Position numbers and translations under genes: made by a program. Source: Xestospongia muta (taxonomy: Eukaryota; Porifera; Demospongiae; Haplosclerida; Petrosiidae). Taken from it: 64,000 nt of DNA. Of the stretch, positions 34,561 to 45,436 are shown piece after piece. Numbering within the stretch: the stretch's first letter is position 1; each line of letters begins with the position of its first letter. Where the stretch lies: the NCBI GenBank assembly GCA_963693285.1, contig OY848925.1, positions 5,496,932 through 5,560,931 of the forward strand, read 5' to 3'. A model generated the notes under the pieces. It had not been told where the DNA came from. It saw nothing but the letters and a program-made list of their open reading frames with translations, and did no database searches.

Positions 34561-35622
34561 TTATTTGATATAAAGTTCAATAAGATCAATAGTAGTACCC
34601 CAAACGTTAACCTCAGAAACTTCGTCACTACTACCACACACACTTAACTCAATATTATCACTAACTCTCTCATTAAGTGTCTTGACAAACCATGGCATCT
34701 TAGGAGAAGTACAACAGGTAGCCTCATCTCCAGGACAGTCCTGACCATCCCAGAGGGGATCATTGGAATATAAGATATAACCATTATCAACGCCACGTCC
34801 TGATTCACAGTAGTAATCATTACCAACAAATGGTATAGTATAGTTCATGTATTGACTGCCATTATTACAAGGACAGTGACTTGAACTTGTTCCTTGTTCA
34901 CCATGACCTCCAGCATAAGTCCAAATATGTTTACGAGGATTGTTACTGTAGGTAAGAGTTACTCCCCATGTTTTTATTTGAGGATCAAATTTATCAAACC
35001 CTTTACCATTGATAATATAACGATTAAAGCCTATTGGATATCCATATTGAAATCCTCTCACTTGACCACACACTTTGGTATAGTTGAGACCATGAGTAGA
35101 GAAGAAAGTTGACTTACAACCTTCATAATAATTATAATATGTTGCCATAGGAGTCCAACATAAGCTGGTATCAAAGATGTTGTCATATTGTACTAGTCCA
35201 GGTGGACAAGATGAACCGGGTACACTCATGTTAACAAATGCCACTCTTGTCCAACCTCCCTCTCCATCACAGTGACTACCCTCCATATCACAGTACACTT
35301 CAACCTGACTACCATTAGATAATGTTATATTATAATAACTTGAGGGAGCAGTAGGGTATACCTTATGTAATTGACTACATGAAATATTAAATACTGGACA
35401 TGAAGTTGGAGGTACTGATGGACATAAGATGTAGTTTTTATGACCTATTTCATCTTGTATTTTAAATGACGTTCCACTGTTAGAGAGGTTACAACAATAT
35501 TGTAAATAAAGTGAAGGCTTATGACCATTATTATCACAGTCAGCCATACAATATGAGGATCCTTTAACAGAACAGGTTATTAGGAGAACAAGAAATATGA
35601 ACAATTGATAAAGAGCAGCCAT
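34561..35622 (-). CDS. Secreted fibrinogen-like cysteine-rich protein, type A2, copy 15
   Basis: Frame of 353 residues from ATG 35622. Signal peptide MAALYQLFIFLVLLITCSVKG; A2 N-terminal module (LQYCCNLSNSGTSFKIQ, CPVFNISC); third-kind middle module (TPMATYYNYYEGCKSTFFST); C-terminal region of the copy 3/9 kind (HGEQGTSSSHCPCNNGS, GRGVDNGYILYSND) followed by the copy 10/12 loop with a two-residue insertion (CGSSDEVSEVNVWGTTIDL). At least three sources are combined in one intact gene. The upstream flank is of the A2 kind. Confidence 0.85.
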   Translation of the reverse strand: MAALYQLFIFLVLLITCSVKGSSYCMADCDNNGHKPSLYLQYCCNLSNSGTSFKIQDEIGHKNYILCPSVPPTSCPVFNISCSQLHKVYPTAPSSYYNITLSNGSQVEVYCDMEGSHCDGEGGWTRVAFVNMSVPGSSCPPGLVQYDNIFDTSLCWTPMATYYNYYEGCKSTFFSTHGLNYTKVCGQVRGFQYGYPIGFNRYIINGKGFDKFDPQIKTWGVTLTYSNNPRKHIWTYAGGHGEQGTSSSHCPCNNGSQYMNYTIPFVGNDYYCESGRGVDNGYILYSNDPLWDGQDCPGDEATCCTSPKMPWFVKTLNERVSDNIELSVCGSSDEVSEVNVWGTTIDLIELYIK

Positions 35623-38024
35623 TATACTCAACTAACAAAGATGTGTATAGTAACTAATCTTGTAAACCATCAAGTTCACTTGACCTATATATAGCTGCTA
35701 TATTAAATTTTTAATGCCGCTCTTAAAAGTCGCTGCCTTTGAATAATAACATCCCCTCTCTTGAAGCTGGATTAAAATGATTAAATCATCATGTTTATAT
35801 TATATTATATTATCCTTTACTTGAGCTAAACTGAACAGTTTACTAAGGATAATAGCTTCTAAGAATAAAAACATCTATGTTAATTTAGCTAATGGATGTC
35901 ATTTATAGTAAAGATCAATTTATAGTATACTGACATGACCAGTACATTACACTAATGTAGTGTCATTTAGATAGGAAAGTTCTAAAAACCATTTATGTTA
36001 GTTTAGTTAATGGATGTCATTTATAGTAAAGATCAATTTATAGTATACTGACATGACCAGTACATTACACTAATGTAGTGTCATTTAGATAGGAAAGTTG
36101 TAGAAAGCATCAATGTTAATTTAGTTTATAGATGTCATTTGCAAAACAAGAAAGATCAACTTATAGTATCAGCATATAACACTAATGTAGCTTCATCTCA
36201 AAGGAAAGTTCTAAAAAAAATCTATGTTAATTTAGCTAATGGATGTCATTTATAGTAAATATCAACTCATAGTATCCTAACACGACCAGTACATTACACT
36301 AATGTAGTGTCATTTAGATAGGAAAGTTCTAAAAACCATTTATGTTAATTTAGCTAATGGATGTCATTTATAGTAAAGATCAAGTTATAGTATACTGACA
36401 TGACCAGTACATTACACTAATGTAGTGTCATTTAGATAGGAAAGTTCTAAAAACCATTTATGTTAATTTAGCTAATGGATGTCATTTATAGTAAAGATCA
36501 AGTTATAGTATACTGACATGACCAGTACATTACACTAATGTAGTGTCATTTAGATAGGAAAGTTCTAGAAAGCATCAATGTTAATTTAGCTAATGGATGT
36601 CATTTATAGTAAAGATCAAGTTATAGTATACTGACATGACCAGTACATTACACTAATGTAGTGTCATTTAGATAGGAAAGTTCTAAAAACCATTTATGTT
36701 AGTTTAGTTAATGGATGTCATTTGCAAAACAAGAAAGATCAACTTATAGTATCAGCATATTACACTAATGTAGCTTCATCTCAAAGGAAATTTCTAAAAA
36801 CATTTATGTTAATTTAGTTAATTGGATGTCATTAATAGTAAGGATCAACTTACAGATTCCTGACGTGACTAGTACATTACACTAATGTAGCTTCATTTAG
36901 ATAAGAAAGTTCTATAAAGCATCAATGTTAGCTTAGCTAATGGATGTCATTTTCAAAACAGTGCTGTTTGTCCTGTAGGAAGTCAATACTTTACTGTATA
37001 TAACATTGATCTATATTAATAGTATTATATAGCTCAATATAATATAACATATGATAATAACAGTGTATAATATTAATCTAAATCCATAGTATTATATAAC
37101 ACAGTATGTTAGGACCTCACATCCTCACAGAGGAAGAACATTCAACTACCATTTGAAAGCCAATGTAGCATTATACAAACCACAGTAATCCACTCATGAT
37201 GTATATGACTTTGCAGGTAGGAAGAGAGAGAACTATTTAACATATAGAGGTCACAGTAATGGATGTGTTAATACTTTTAATGTTACAAGAACTTGGACAA
37301 AATAAGTTTTGGATTATTTCATACACTATATTTTATTACACATACTTAATACTACTATAATAATAATATACATCTATATAGCATAGGAGCTATATAGAGG
37401 TGAGGAATGATGAGAAAACTAAAAGAAAGAAAGAAATAATTAAGTTAATCGATGAATATAAAACCAGGTAAAAACCATGTAAGTGAGAAATATAGTTGAC
37501 TAATCTTAAAAAGTCAATTATGTCTACACTATATTATAAATAAGTGTGTGTGCATGATTGGGTGTATATCAATGGTAGGAGTATAAACAGATGGATAGAT
37601 AGGATAGCTATGTTAATTCTTAGTGTGTAGCACATGTCAGAGTATAGAGAGCTCAGTAGAAGTAAGTCATCTAGATAGTATAACTTATTTGATTCATTTT
37701 CTATATATTATCCTCCATTACTGTAGTTAACAACAGAACAGTGGTGTTAACTGTAAGTTCAAAGCTAAGACAGTATCAATCATACCTTGTTCTGTTTTTA
37801 TATTATTGTTAAGAGATGTTGATTATTGTTTTAAAAAATGCTAGAGAAAATATATTAACACAAAAATCTCACACTGTAATAATGGATGAACAATTAAGAC
37901 ACTTTATTTTTATAAACAATAAATTAATTAATAACTGATTATAATTATAATAAACAAACAACATGATGACCTTCATTAAAGGAAATAGCTATACACATAT
38001 AATATTAGACATTTTGTACTCTCT
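35623..38024. other. Gene-free stretch dominated by a tandem repeat
   Basis: A2-type upstream flank (35640-35820), the 118-bp repeat array, unique AT-rich DNA (37000-37550), then type-II 3' flank leading to copy 16. No gene is seen. Confidence 0.55.
35840..36990. repeat. Tandem repeat, unit about 118 bp, roughly nine units
   Basis: Units contain GGATGTCATTTATAGTAAAG, TGACATGACCAGTACATTAC and GTGTCATTTAGATAGGAAAG. The GACCAGTAC word recurs 118 bp apart at the start of the array. Outer units are more diverged than inner ones, as expected for arrays expanding from the middle. Related units lie at 10860-11090 and 38500-38680, always near A2-type flanks. Confidence 0.75.
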
Positions 38025-38393
38025 TTATTCGATATATAGTTCAACAAGATCAATAGGAGCACCATAAACAGAAAACCAATAACAATTATAAATACAGCCA
38101 CTACCACACACATTCAACTCAATATCATTATTAACAGTCACATTTAGCATCTTGACAAACCATGGCATTTTAGGAGAAGTACAACAGGTAGCCTCACATC
38201 CAGGACAATCCTCACCATCCCAGAGGGGATCATTGGAATATAATATATAACTGCTTTCACCAACACCACGTCCTGATTCACAGTAGTAATCATTACCAAC
38301 AAATGGTATAGTATAGTTCATGTATTGACTGCCATTATTACAGGGACAATCACTTGGACTTGTTCCTTGTTCATCATGACCTGATAGTAACAA
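38025..38393 (-). pseudogene. Fibrinogen-like array gene, copy 16, C-terminal part
   Basis: Encodes the C-terminal block only: CPCNNGS, FVGNDYYCESG, DPLWDGEDCPGCEATCC, MPWFVK, with an unusual CGSGCIYNCYWFSVYGAPID loop. It is cut at 38393, where A2-flank and 118-bp-repeat sequence replaces the rest of the gene. Confidence 0.6.
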
Positions 38394-38693
38394 AATTTAT
38401 ATTTTAAATGCCACTCTCAAATAGTCGCTGCCCTTGAATAACCTTCTCCTCTTGGAGCTGAATTAAAATAATAAAGTATCGTGTTTATATTATATTATAT
38501 TATCATTTAGTAAACATGAACTATGACTGAACAGTTTACTAAGGATAATAGCTTTTTAAGAATAAAAACATCTATGTTAATTTAGCTAATGGATATCATT
38601 TACAGTAAAGATCAACTTACAGTATCCTGACATGACCAGTACATTACACTAATGTAGTGTCATCTCAAAGAAAAGCTCTATAAACTAAACCAC

Positions 38694-38893
38694 TGATGGC
38701 CATAAGATGTAGATTTCATGACCCATTTCATCTTGTATTTCAAATAACTTTTCTCTGTTGAATGGATGACAGCAAATCCACAAATACAGTGAAGGTTGAT
38801 GACCATTACTATGACAGTCAGTCATACAATAAGAGGATCCTTTAACAGAACAGGTTATTAGGAGAACAAGATAAATGACCAGAGAGAACACAT
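38694..38893 (-). pseudogene. Fibrinogen-like array gene, copy 16, N-terminal part
   Basis: Type-B signal-peptide start at ATG 38893 with a 4-base deletion that shifts the frame. Downstream, the other frame reads ITCSVKGSSYCMTDCHSNGH and an A1-like cysteine segment. About 300 bases of A2-flank/118-bp repeat sequence separate it from the C-terminal part. It is the last trace of the array on this side. Confidence 0.55.
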
Positions 38894-39919
38894 TGTAAAT
38901 ACAGCAACAAAGAAGAACTGATATCACTGTAGTCTTGACTTTATAGACTATTCTTGGTACATGGTATTAAAATGATTTAGACTAAACAATACATCTCAAT
39001 AATCCACTGTAGACTACTAAATATCTTAACTATTTCATAACAGTGACTATTCTCCATATCACAGTACGCATCATATATAATGAGAAAGGACTCTGTTACA
39101 TACTATATCATATTGGTTATTGTATAGTATACATGTTGTTTGGTTTTGGTTATAATCTTTAGTATTGATTGTCCAGACAAAATAAAGTCTGTTACACGTT
39201 CTTTTTCTATCTCTCTAACTAAAGGTATTAACAATTATTATATAATGTTGTCTAATAGAGTAACAAACAAATTCAATATGAGATATTTTAGTAACCTATG
39301 ATAATTGTATTAAGAAGAGTTAACAGTGTATCTTTTAATATCTTGTGACATAATATATCATGTCAATGCAACAACTAAGGCAACCATCATGCTAAATGAA
39401 AGGAAAAAAGAAAGTGATCATGTCAGCATTATTATAAATTTAGTATAAAGGGTTAAATATTACTGAGTATTCATAATCATAATAGTTATGGGAAAAATGT
39501 ATTTATTGTGAAAGAACTTTTGAACAAAAACTTGTATACACGTAGTTACTAAACAGCCACTTTGTATCAGATGTTTACCAAATTTAGCATTCAGGAACCA
39601 CAATTATCAAGATTATGGTTACCAAATTTTTAGTAAACACTTATATAAAATGATCTCTTAGTAATTATCACAAATATAGTGATAGTTCAAACAATTTTCC
39701 CACAAGAGGTCCAGCTCTTCCACATTGGATATCAATCAGTAATGTTTCATTAAAGGGTTAATAATACCAAGCAAGCATACTGTCAACTGTGCATGTTCAT
39801 CATATGATAGTCACATGACATACACTTCTCATGCCAAATCATGTTCTCGTATTATAGTTATATAAATTTACACACATCAGTTATCGGATAATTATCACAT
39901 GATAGTCATGTGACTTTAC
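38894..39919. other. Gene-poor boundary between the array and conserved genes
   Basis: No reading frame, RNA gene or repeat from the array is recognised. It may hold the 3' UTR of the cornichon gene that ends at 39920. Confidence 0.5.
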
Positions 39920-40681
39920 TTACTTATAAAGGTAGATTAGAAAAGAGACTACATAGAATCCTAACTTTACAAATCCTTCCCTGTTATAGAAAATGAGGTT
40001 GTTCCTGTTCATTACAACAGTAGGATCATAAAGACCCAACCCACTCATGGTTGGTCTTTTAAGAAACCTAGAAGAGTTGGGCATTTTAATTTTATTTTAG
40101 CATTGTACATATAAATAGAATAATTACCTCCATATATGGTAGGCCACGAGAGGTACATTCCAAATGAAAGTAAACCAGTAACCAAACAATAATAATAATA
40201 AAGTTATGAAAAGATGAAGAGAATATTCTGGTAGAACAAGCTACAAATAAAAGGAATAATAATTTAACATTATCTTAATTTATCTAGAGTCTCATTCCCA
40301 AACCTATATACCTATGGTTTTGGAATGAGACAAGTAGAACCAATAATGCATTGTTTTTAAAGGTCAGATTAGGTGGTCAGTAATATAATTCTTATTGAAA
40401 GATGATACTCCATTGAGAGCCATAGTATCATTACAATTACAGCAATATAGGAATCATATCATAAATGTATTAAAAACTAACCATATTTTGATTGTTAGCA
40501 AAATCCACAGGGTTACGATAATCATTTTTCAACTCATCAACCATTATTAACTGTACAATGGGAAAACAATAACATCAATAAGTATGTGTCACGTGATACT
40601 TACATGCCAAACCATTAGAAATAACAAACCAATAGAAACGATCATCACAAACAAAAACACATAAAAATCAGCCCCAAACAT
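39920..40681 (-). CDS. Cornichon family ER cargo receptor (CNIH1/2/3 type)
   Basis: Four exons: 40681-40604, 40550-40482, 40240-40128 and 40067-39920, all with GT-AG junctions, giving 135 residues. The first exon is a membrane helix (MFGADFYVFLFVMIVSIGLL). It is followed by DELKNDYRNPVDF, then LVLPEYSLHLFITLLLLLFG..W..NVPLVAYHIWR, then KRPTMSGLGLYDPTVVMN and a last helix ending YLYK. These are the hallmark cornichon motifs. The IVEF/DELK region places it nearer CNIH1/2/3 than CNIH4. Cornichons load transmembrane cargo into COPII vesicles at the ER. A GTAAGT overlaps the stop codon at 39920-39922, so a short further exon cannot be excluded. It is divergent from DCAKD with 98 bp between start codons. 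Confidence 0.85.
40289..40331. repeat. 43-bp near-perfect palindrome in the cornichon intron
   Basis: GTCTCATTCC at the left pairs with GGAATGAGAC at the right, with the inner arms AAACCTATA and TATGGTTTT almost matching. It lies in the intron between exons 2 and 3 and could be a remnant MITE or an RNA hairpin. Confidence 0.55.
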
Positions 40682-40779
40682 GTTGCCTATTTGGTGAGTT
40701 TCTTCTTACTTTCACAACAGGGTCTATAGTATAATATACGGAGTAAATCAAAAATATCCGATAATATACGGAGTATACA

Positions 40780-41779
40780 ATGCACATTTATGGTTTAACT
40801 GGAGGCATAGCAAGTGGTAAGACGACTGTGTCCAGTCACTTACAGCAGCTAGGATGTCCTATTATTGATGCAGACGTAATTTCAAGACAAGGTAACAGCA
40901 ACAATACTTATTAATTGATGTATTTCACACCTCTTTTTTCAGTTGTGGAGCCTGGTAAACCAGCTTGGAAGGTCATCATTGGAACATTTGGTATTGATAT
41001 TTTAAATGATGACCAGCAACTTAATCGCAGTAAACTAGCATCCATTATATTTAATGATGAAGAGAAACGAAGAACATTAAATGGCATTACACATCCTTAT
41101 ATACAGAGTGCTATGTTATGGCAGTTAGCTAAATGCTTCTTGAGAGGTACAGGTGGATGGATTTATTACTAACAAAACAATTACTACACTAATACTTATA
41201 AGACTTCAATATCCTATAACAAACAAAGTGGTCATGTTATCAGTATGAACCACTAGGATGTGTATAGTAGGAAGCAATAATTATAAGGTTGCCTATAAGA
41301 ACAGGGAGGTATACAAGTAATGGATAGAGACGTCAAAAGAATGACATTTTGTTTCATATTTAGGAGAGCCATTTGTGGTATTAGTATCTCCTTTGATGTT
41401 TGAAAGTAATCGTTACCTCAATTTTATGAAGAAGATTATTGTAGTCAGTTGGTAAGGGATCGTTTTAGTGTAACTAATATAATCCATTGTTATTTGTAGT
41501 TCAGAGGAACAACAAGTAGAAAGACTAATGACGAGGGACAACCTCTCAAAGGATGAAGCACTTAAAAGAATCTCTGCACAAATCCCACTTCGAGAAAAGT
41601 GTAGACGAGGCAATTACATTATTGATAACTCTAGGGAAACTCGCTTTACTGAACAACAAACATTTGTTTTATATTATTATATGAAGAGAATGTCACGAGC
41701 TTGTGGGTTATACAAATGGCTAGCAATTATAGTTTTGATACTTATATTAGCTTTGTTTAAAATTCTATTTATAAATTGA
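40780..41779 (+). CDS. DCAKD: Dephospho-CoA kinase domain-containing protein
   Basis: Four exons: 40780-40891, 40943-41146, 41364-41451 and 41500-41779, giving 227 residues. The P-loop [14 protein letters not shown] is at the N-terminus, followed by [16 protein letters not shown], the hydrophobic [12 protein letters not shown] strand, and the lid region [19 protein letters not shown] and [15 protein letters not shown]. All are typical of dephospho-CoA kinases, which phosphorylate dephospho-CoA as the last step of CoA synthesis. A C-terminal hydrophobic segment ([20 protein letters not shown]) suggests membrane anchoring, as in the animal DCAKD form rather than bifunctional COASY. A tandem TAATATACGGAGTA motif lies just upstream. 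Confidence 0.9.
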
Positions 41780-42023
41780 ATAATTTTGTTTAAAATATTT
41801 TTCTTTGGGTTTTAAAAGTTAATTGCACACAGAGAATGGTTGAAATTATGATCTTTATAGTCTCTTAATTTCATCTTGCTTAAAAAAATAAACTAGTTAG
41901 TGACAAGTCATTTTTCAATGAAAAGAGAGTTCTGTTACCAACACGGATGTCAAAGAAAAAGTGATACCACAAAGCTAAAGGTAGAAAAGAGTCGTAGCTA
42001 TGGTTACTGTAACCCTTGGTAAC
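41780..42023. other. Short convergent intergenic region (DCAKD / CNIH4 3' ends)
   Basis: Contains AATAAA-like sites for DCAKD on the plus strand. Nothing else is recognised. Confidence 0.4.
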
Positions 42024-42817
42024 TTACAAGTAAAGACAAATGAAGAATATGATCAGATGACATCCTATTTTAATAAAAGCCTCTTTTTGAAAATCCACCA
42101 ATTGATTTCCATTACGAATAATAGCAGGATCATAAATACCGATCATTGACTTTGGAAGAGTGAAATATCTAAATGGATAGAAAACGAATGTTTTGATTAA
42201 AGGAAAGATTAATGGACGGATGGATCGATGTTGGAATGGATTGATGGATGAATGCATTGATGGATAGATTGTTGAATAGATGGATATATGAATAGATTGA
42301 TAAATGGATGAAAGAATGAATGAAGAATGGATGGATGAATGGATGACCACAGTTGAATAGACAAATAGATGAACAATAGGATACACATAATGGACAAATA
42401 AAATAGTAAAATAAAACAACAGATTTTGTACCTATAAAATAAGTAACCTGCCAGAGGACATGTAATTAAGAACAAGACCCAATGACCCGATATCAAGAGG
42501 ATCAAGGGAACAAAACCACTCACTGTTATCTCTGGCACCACCCACTATAACAAGATACAATATATACTTTAACAAATCAATGAGTACTTTATTGAGTTTA
42601 TCACAACCATGTCTTGTGGCAATAAAATCAAACTGGATATCTGATAAACATACTATCTATGAAGACAGTTAACTTCTCAGGAATCAAATCAATGGACAAT
42701 CACACATTCATACATTGATTAAAAGAGCACATTATAAAAGGATACAAAGTAGATAGTTAGGCCTATTGCTATTATCTCGTCTACAAGACACAGGAAAAAC
42801 ACTAGACTATCGTACAT
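42024..42817 (-). CDS. CNIH4: Cornichon homologue 4
   Basis: Four exons: 42817-42746, 42656-42588, 42544-42432 and 42168-42024, giving 132 residues. The first helix (MYDSLVFFLCLVDEIIAIGL) is followed by LSDIQFDFIATRHGCDKLNK, then WVVPEITVSGFVPLILLISG and FLITCPLAGYLFYRY, then MIGIYDPAIIRNGNQL and a last helix. The SD(I/L)..D(F/Y)I..R..C.KLNKWV(V/I)PE signature is that of CNIH4, which exports certain GPCRs from the ER. Exons 2 and 3 are 69 and 113 nt, exactly as in the other cornichon at 39920-40681. The stop overlaps a GTAAGT, so a longer end is possible. Intron 3 contains a GGAT-rich microsatellite (about 42205-42365). The start codon is 47 bp from that of FAM161. Confidence 0.88.
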
Positions 42818-42858
42818 CTCAAATTCCTTCTACTTGCTTAAAAAAGGGTTAAATTTCT

Positions 42859-42872
42859 GTTTCCATGGAAAC
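42859..42872. promoter_or_regulatory. RFX X-box-like palindrome at the FAM161 start
   Basis: GTTTCCATGGAAAC is a perfect 14-bp palindrome of the GTTNCCATGGNAAC kind bound by RFX factors. The FAM161 start codon lies within it. FAM161 proteins are ciliary, and RFX factors drive ciliary genes in animals. Overlap with the coding start and the chance rate of such palindromes make this tentative. Confidence 0.35.
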
Positions 42873-45001
42873 ATTCAAGATGGCTACAGAAGAATTGGAT
42901 TTTGAATCAAGCCATTCTGGTAGTGTTTTTAAAAACTCTTGTATCTCTCCGCCACGTCATCCTAGGACACGATTATCTATGAACCAATATGAACGTGACT
43001 ACTCGTATATCAACAAGCAAGAAGACGAGAGAACATCACGTCAAAGTAACGAGGAAATGAGAATTGAAGGGACCTCCTCACCTACGTCTTGCTCAGTGAA
43101 TGTAACTAATACTAAAGAGCCTGTGATGACTGAATGTTTTACTGAGCAACTTCAAACTAGTGACATATTGTTAGCTGAAGTGAAACAATTGAAGAAAGAA
43201 CATGAAAAAACAATAGCAATTTTAGAAAAACTTTTTGAAAATCAGAGAGTTTTAAATGATGCGACAGTATCTTTATTAGGTCATCCATGCTCTGGTATAT
43301 GTAACCACACCCACTCATTGTATTCAATATCTACTGAAACGAATATATCAATGGAGGATAGAAGTCCAAGAACCTTATCTCCTTCTCCCTCCCCATCTCC
43401 ACCATCACCTCAAGAAAACCTACCAACATCAGAGTATAGTGCGAAGGATTTAGAAACCATTAATGTTAGATCCCTAACAGGATCAGGAGATGAAGTTGTG
43501 GATGATAATTCCATAACAGATTCCTCATCAGAAGGTGGCTCCTCTACTTCAGCAGCTAATACCAATAATAACACTAACGACAAGGATCTCCCCTCAGATC
43601 TCATTGATCATATGTGGGATGGCTTTTCCGTTAACCAGTATGCACCCTCAGCCACTTGGACAATGGTTGAAACTGCTCAAGATAAAAGTGGCCAACCTCC
43701 CTGTGTTGTAAGATCCCCATGTATCACAATCCCTCGTCCATTTTCTATGACTCTCAGAGAGGAAGGAAAGGAGAAGAAGAAAAGTCGGAGTTTGGAGATG
43801 GCTGAGAAAGAGAGACTGGAGAAAGAAGCAAAAGAAGAAGCTGAATTACAAAGACAATTTAAGGCCAAACCAGTTCCTCCTACAACTTATCTACCTCTCT
43901 ATGAAATGATCAATGCTTGTAATGAAGAAAGGAGAAGGCAGGTGAAAGTCAACTCAAAGAAAATCCTTAAAGCTTCTGAGAGACCATTTACTTTCATGGC
44001 TCGTGAAGATATGAAAAGAAAACTGGCAGAAGAACAGAAGACACAACACAAAGTATATGAGGAACAGCGAATGAGAGAAGAGAGACATTTCCAAGCTAAA
44101 CCTGTACCTAAACATGTTTTTGATCCGAAAGTCAATGAAAAAATTATGGAAGAAGAAGAATACAGAAAGATACGAATTAAAGTACGAGCTCTAGAGCTAT
44201 TGGCTAGTTCGCATCTTCCCAGTAGTATGCAAGTTAAAGGGAGGAATTATACTGTAGGTCATCTACGCAAAACAAGAAGAGAAGAAATGGAGAAGCAGGC
44301 ATTTTTAACAACACACCACAGTTTCCATCCTACAGTCAACGAGACAGTTCCTGACCACAAACAAGCGTATGAAGAGTTTGAACAAGAACTCAATGAGAAA
44401 AGAGAACATGATAGATTCTGTACAGTTCCAAAGCCGTTTGATCTTAGAATTGATAGGAGAATAGCAATAAAAAAGCACAAAACTTTAGAAAATGAAACGA
44501 ATCGATTAAAAACCTCTCAAACTGCTCCTCAGTTGACTTCAACTGGACCACAGCCATCTAAATCAATCCTCAAGTCAAAAAGTAGTTATCCAACTACAAT
44601 GACACGTTCTGCTGATCTTCGACAACAAGTGACTCTTCAAAAAATGGCTGAACAAGAAGAGCAGGAGCAACTAGAAGAAGCTCTCAAAAAAGAAAAGAGA
44701 GAGCGACAGTATCAACTCCAAAGAGTTGTATCAGAAAAAAGTGTTGCAAATGATTTATCTTCCTGGCTAGACACTAAACAGAGAGAGAATTTGAAGAAAT
44801 TAAGGTACATTTAATACAATACATGTAACTATATAAATATGTTGTTGTATTTTCTATTGTAGACAAGTTGACATTGAGAACAGACTCAGATATGAGAGAC
44901 AACTAGAAGATATGGAAGTTCGACTACAGGAGCGACCACTCCTATTTGAACGGACCCCTCCTCATCAGCAGGGAGGAGATACTCATATTTCAATTAATTG
45001 A
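42865..45001 (+). CDS. FAM161 family centrosomal/ciliary protein
   Basis: Two exons (42865-44804 and 44863-45001), 692 residues. The N-terminal half is polar and low-complexity (serine/proline stretches near residues 170-185). The conserved family region spans about residues 290-560: RPFSMTLREE, FKAKPVPPTTYLPLYEMI, ERPFTFMARED, FQAKPVPKHVFDPKVNEK, HHSFHPTVNE, and long charged helices. These paired FKAKPVP motifs are characteristic of FAM161A/B, microtubule-binding proteins of the ciliary base and axoneme. A vertebrate-style A/B assignment cannot be made from sequence alone. The last exon continues the coiled coil. Confidence 0.85.
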
Positions 45002-45436
45002 TAATCATTAATAATGTCAGTGTATAACTTTAAATCATGTTCTCTTTTGAAGAGTTATTTTAAATTGTTCAGTTCTGTAATTTTTTAATAACACAACCAA
45101 AAATAGATGTAACAATTGATTTTTGACAGAGATTGAAATTAAATGTCTTTAAAAGAATTAATGCTTATTTATTATTTATGATATAAAAAATAACTTTTAC
45201 AATTAGAGTCTCTCATATTAACTTAGATTCTTTAGTAGATTGTACACTAGAGAGAGAGAGAGAGAGAGAGAGAGATATTAATAACACTGCTATTTAATAT
45301 TTCAGCCATTGTTGTTAAGGACACACTGGACAGTAATAGACAAAGTGGTTCTTACACTTTCTACATATTAGGCAGACTATAGAACACTATTTTATTTAAA
45401 TCATCTTTGTATCAGATTAATTGTTGATATTGTAAC
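45002..45436. other. Convergent intergenic region with a GA microsatellite
   Basis: A (GA)n run lies at 45250-45275. A short possible last exon of the minus-strand TPR gene (45315-45360) is discussed in that entry. Confidence 0.45.

Noticed and set aside
42205..42365. Extended minus-strand frame rich in Ile/His/Ser between CNIH4 exons
   Set aside because: It is a GGAT-type microsatellite within intron 3; the conserved exons on either side splice cleanly without it.
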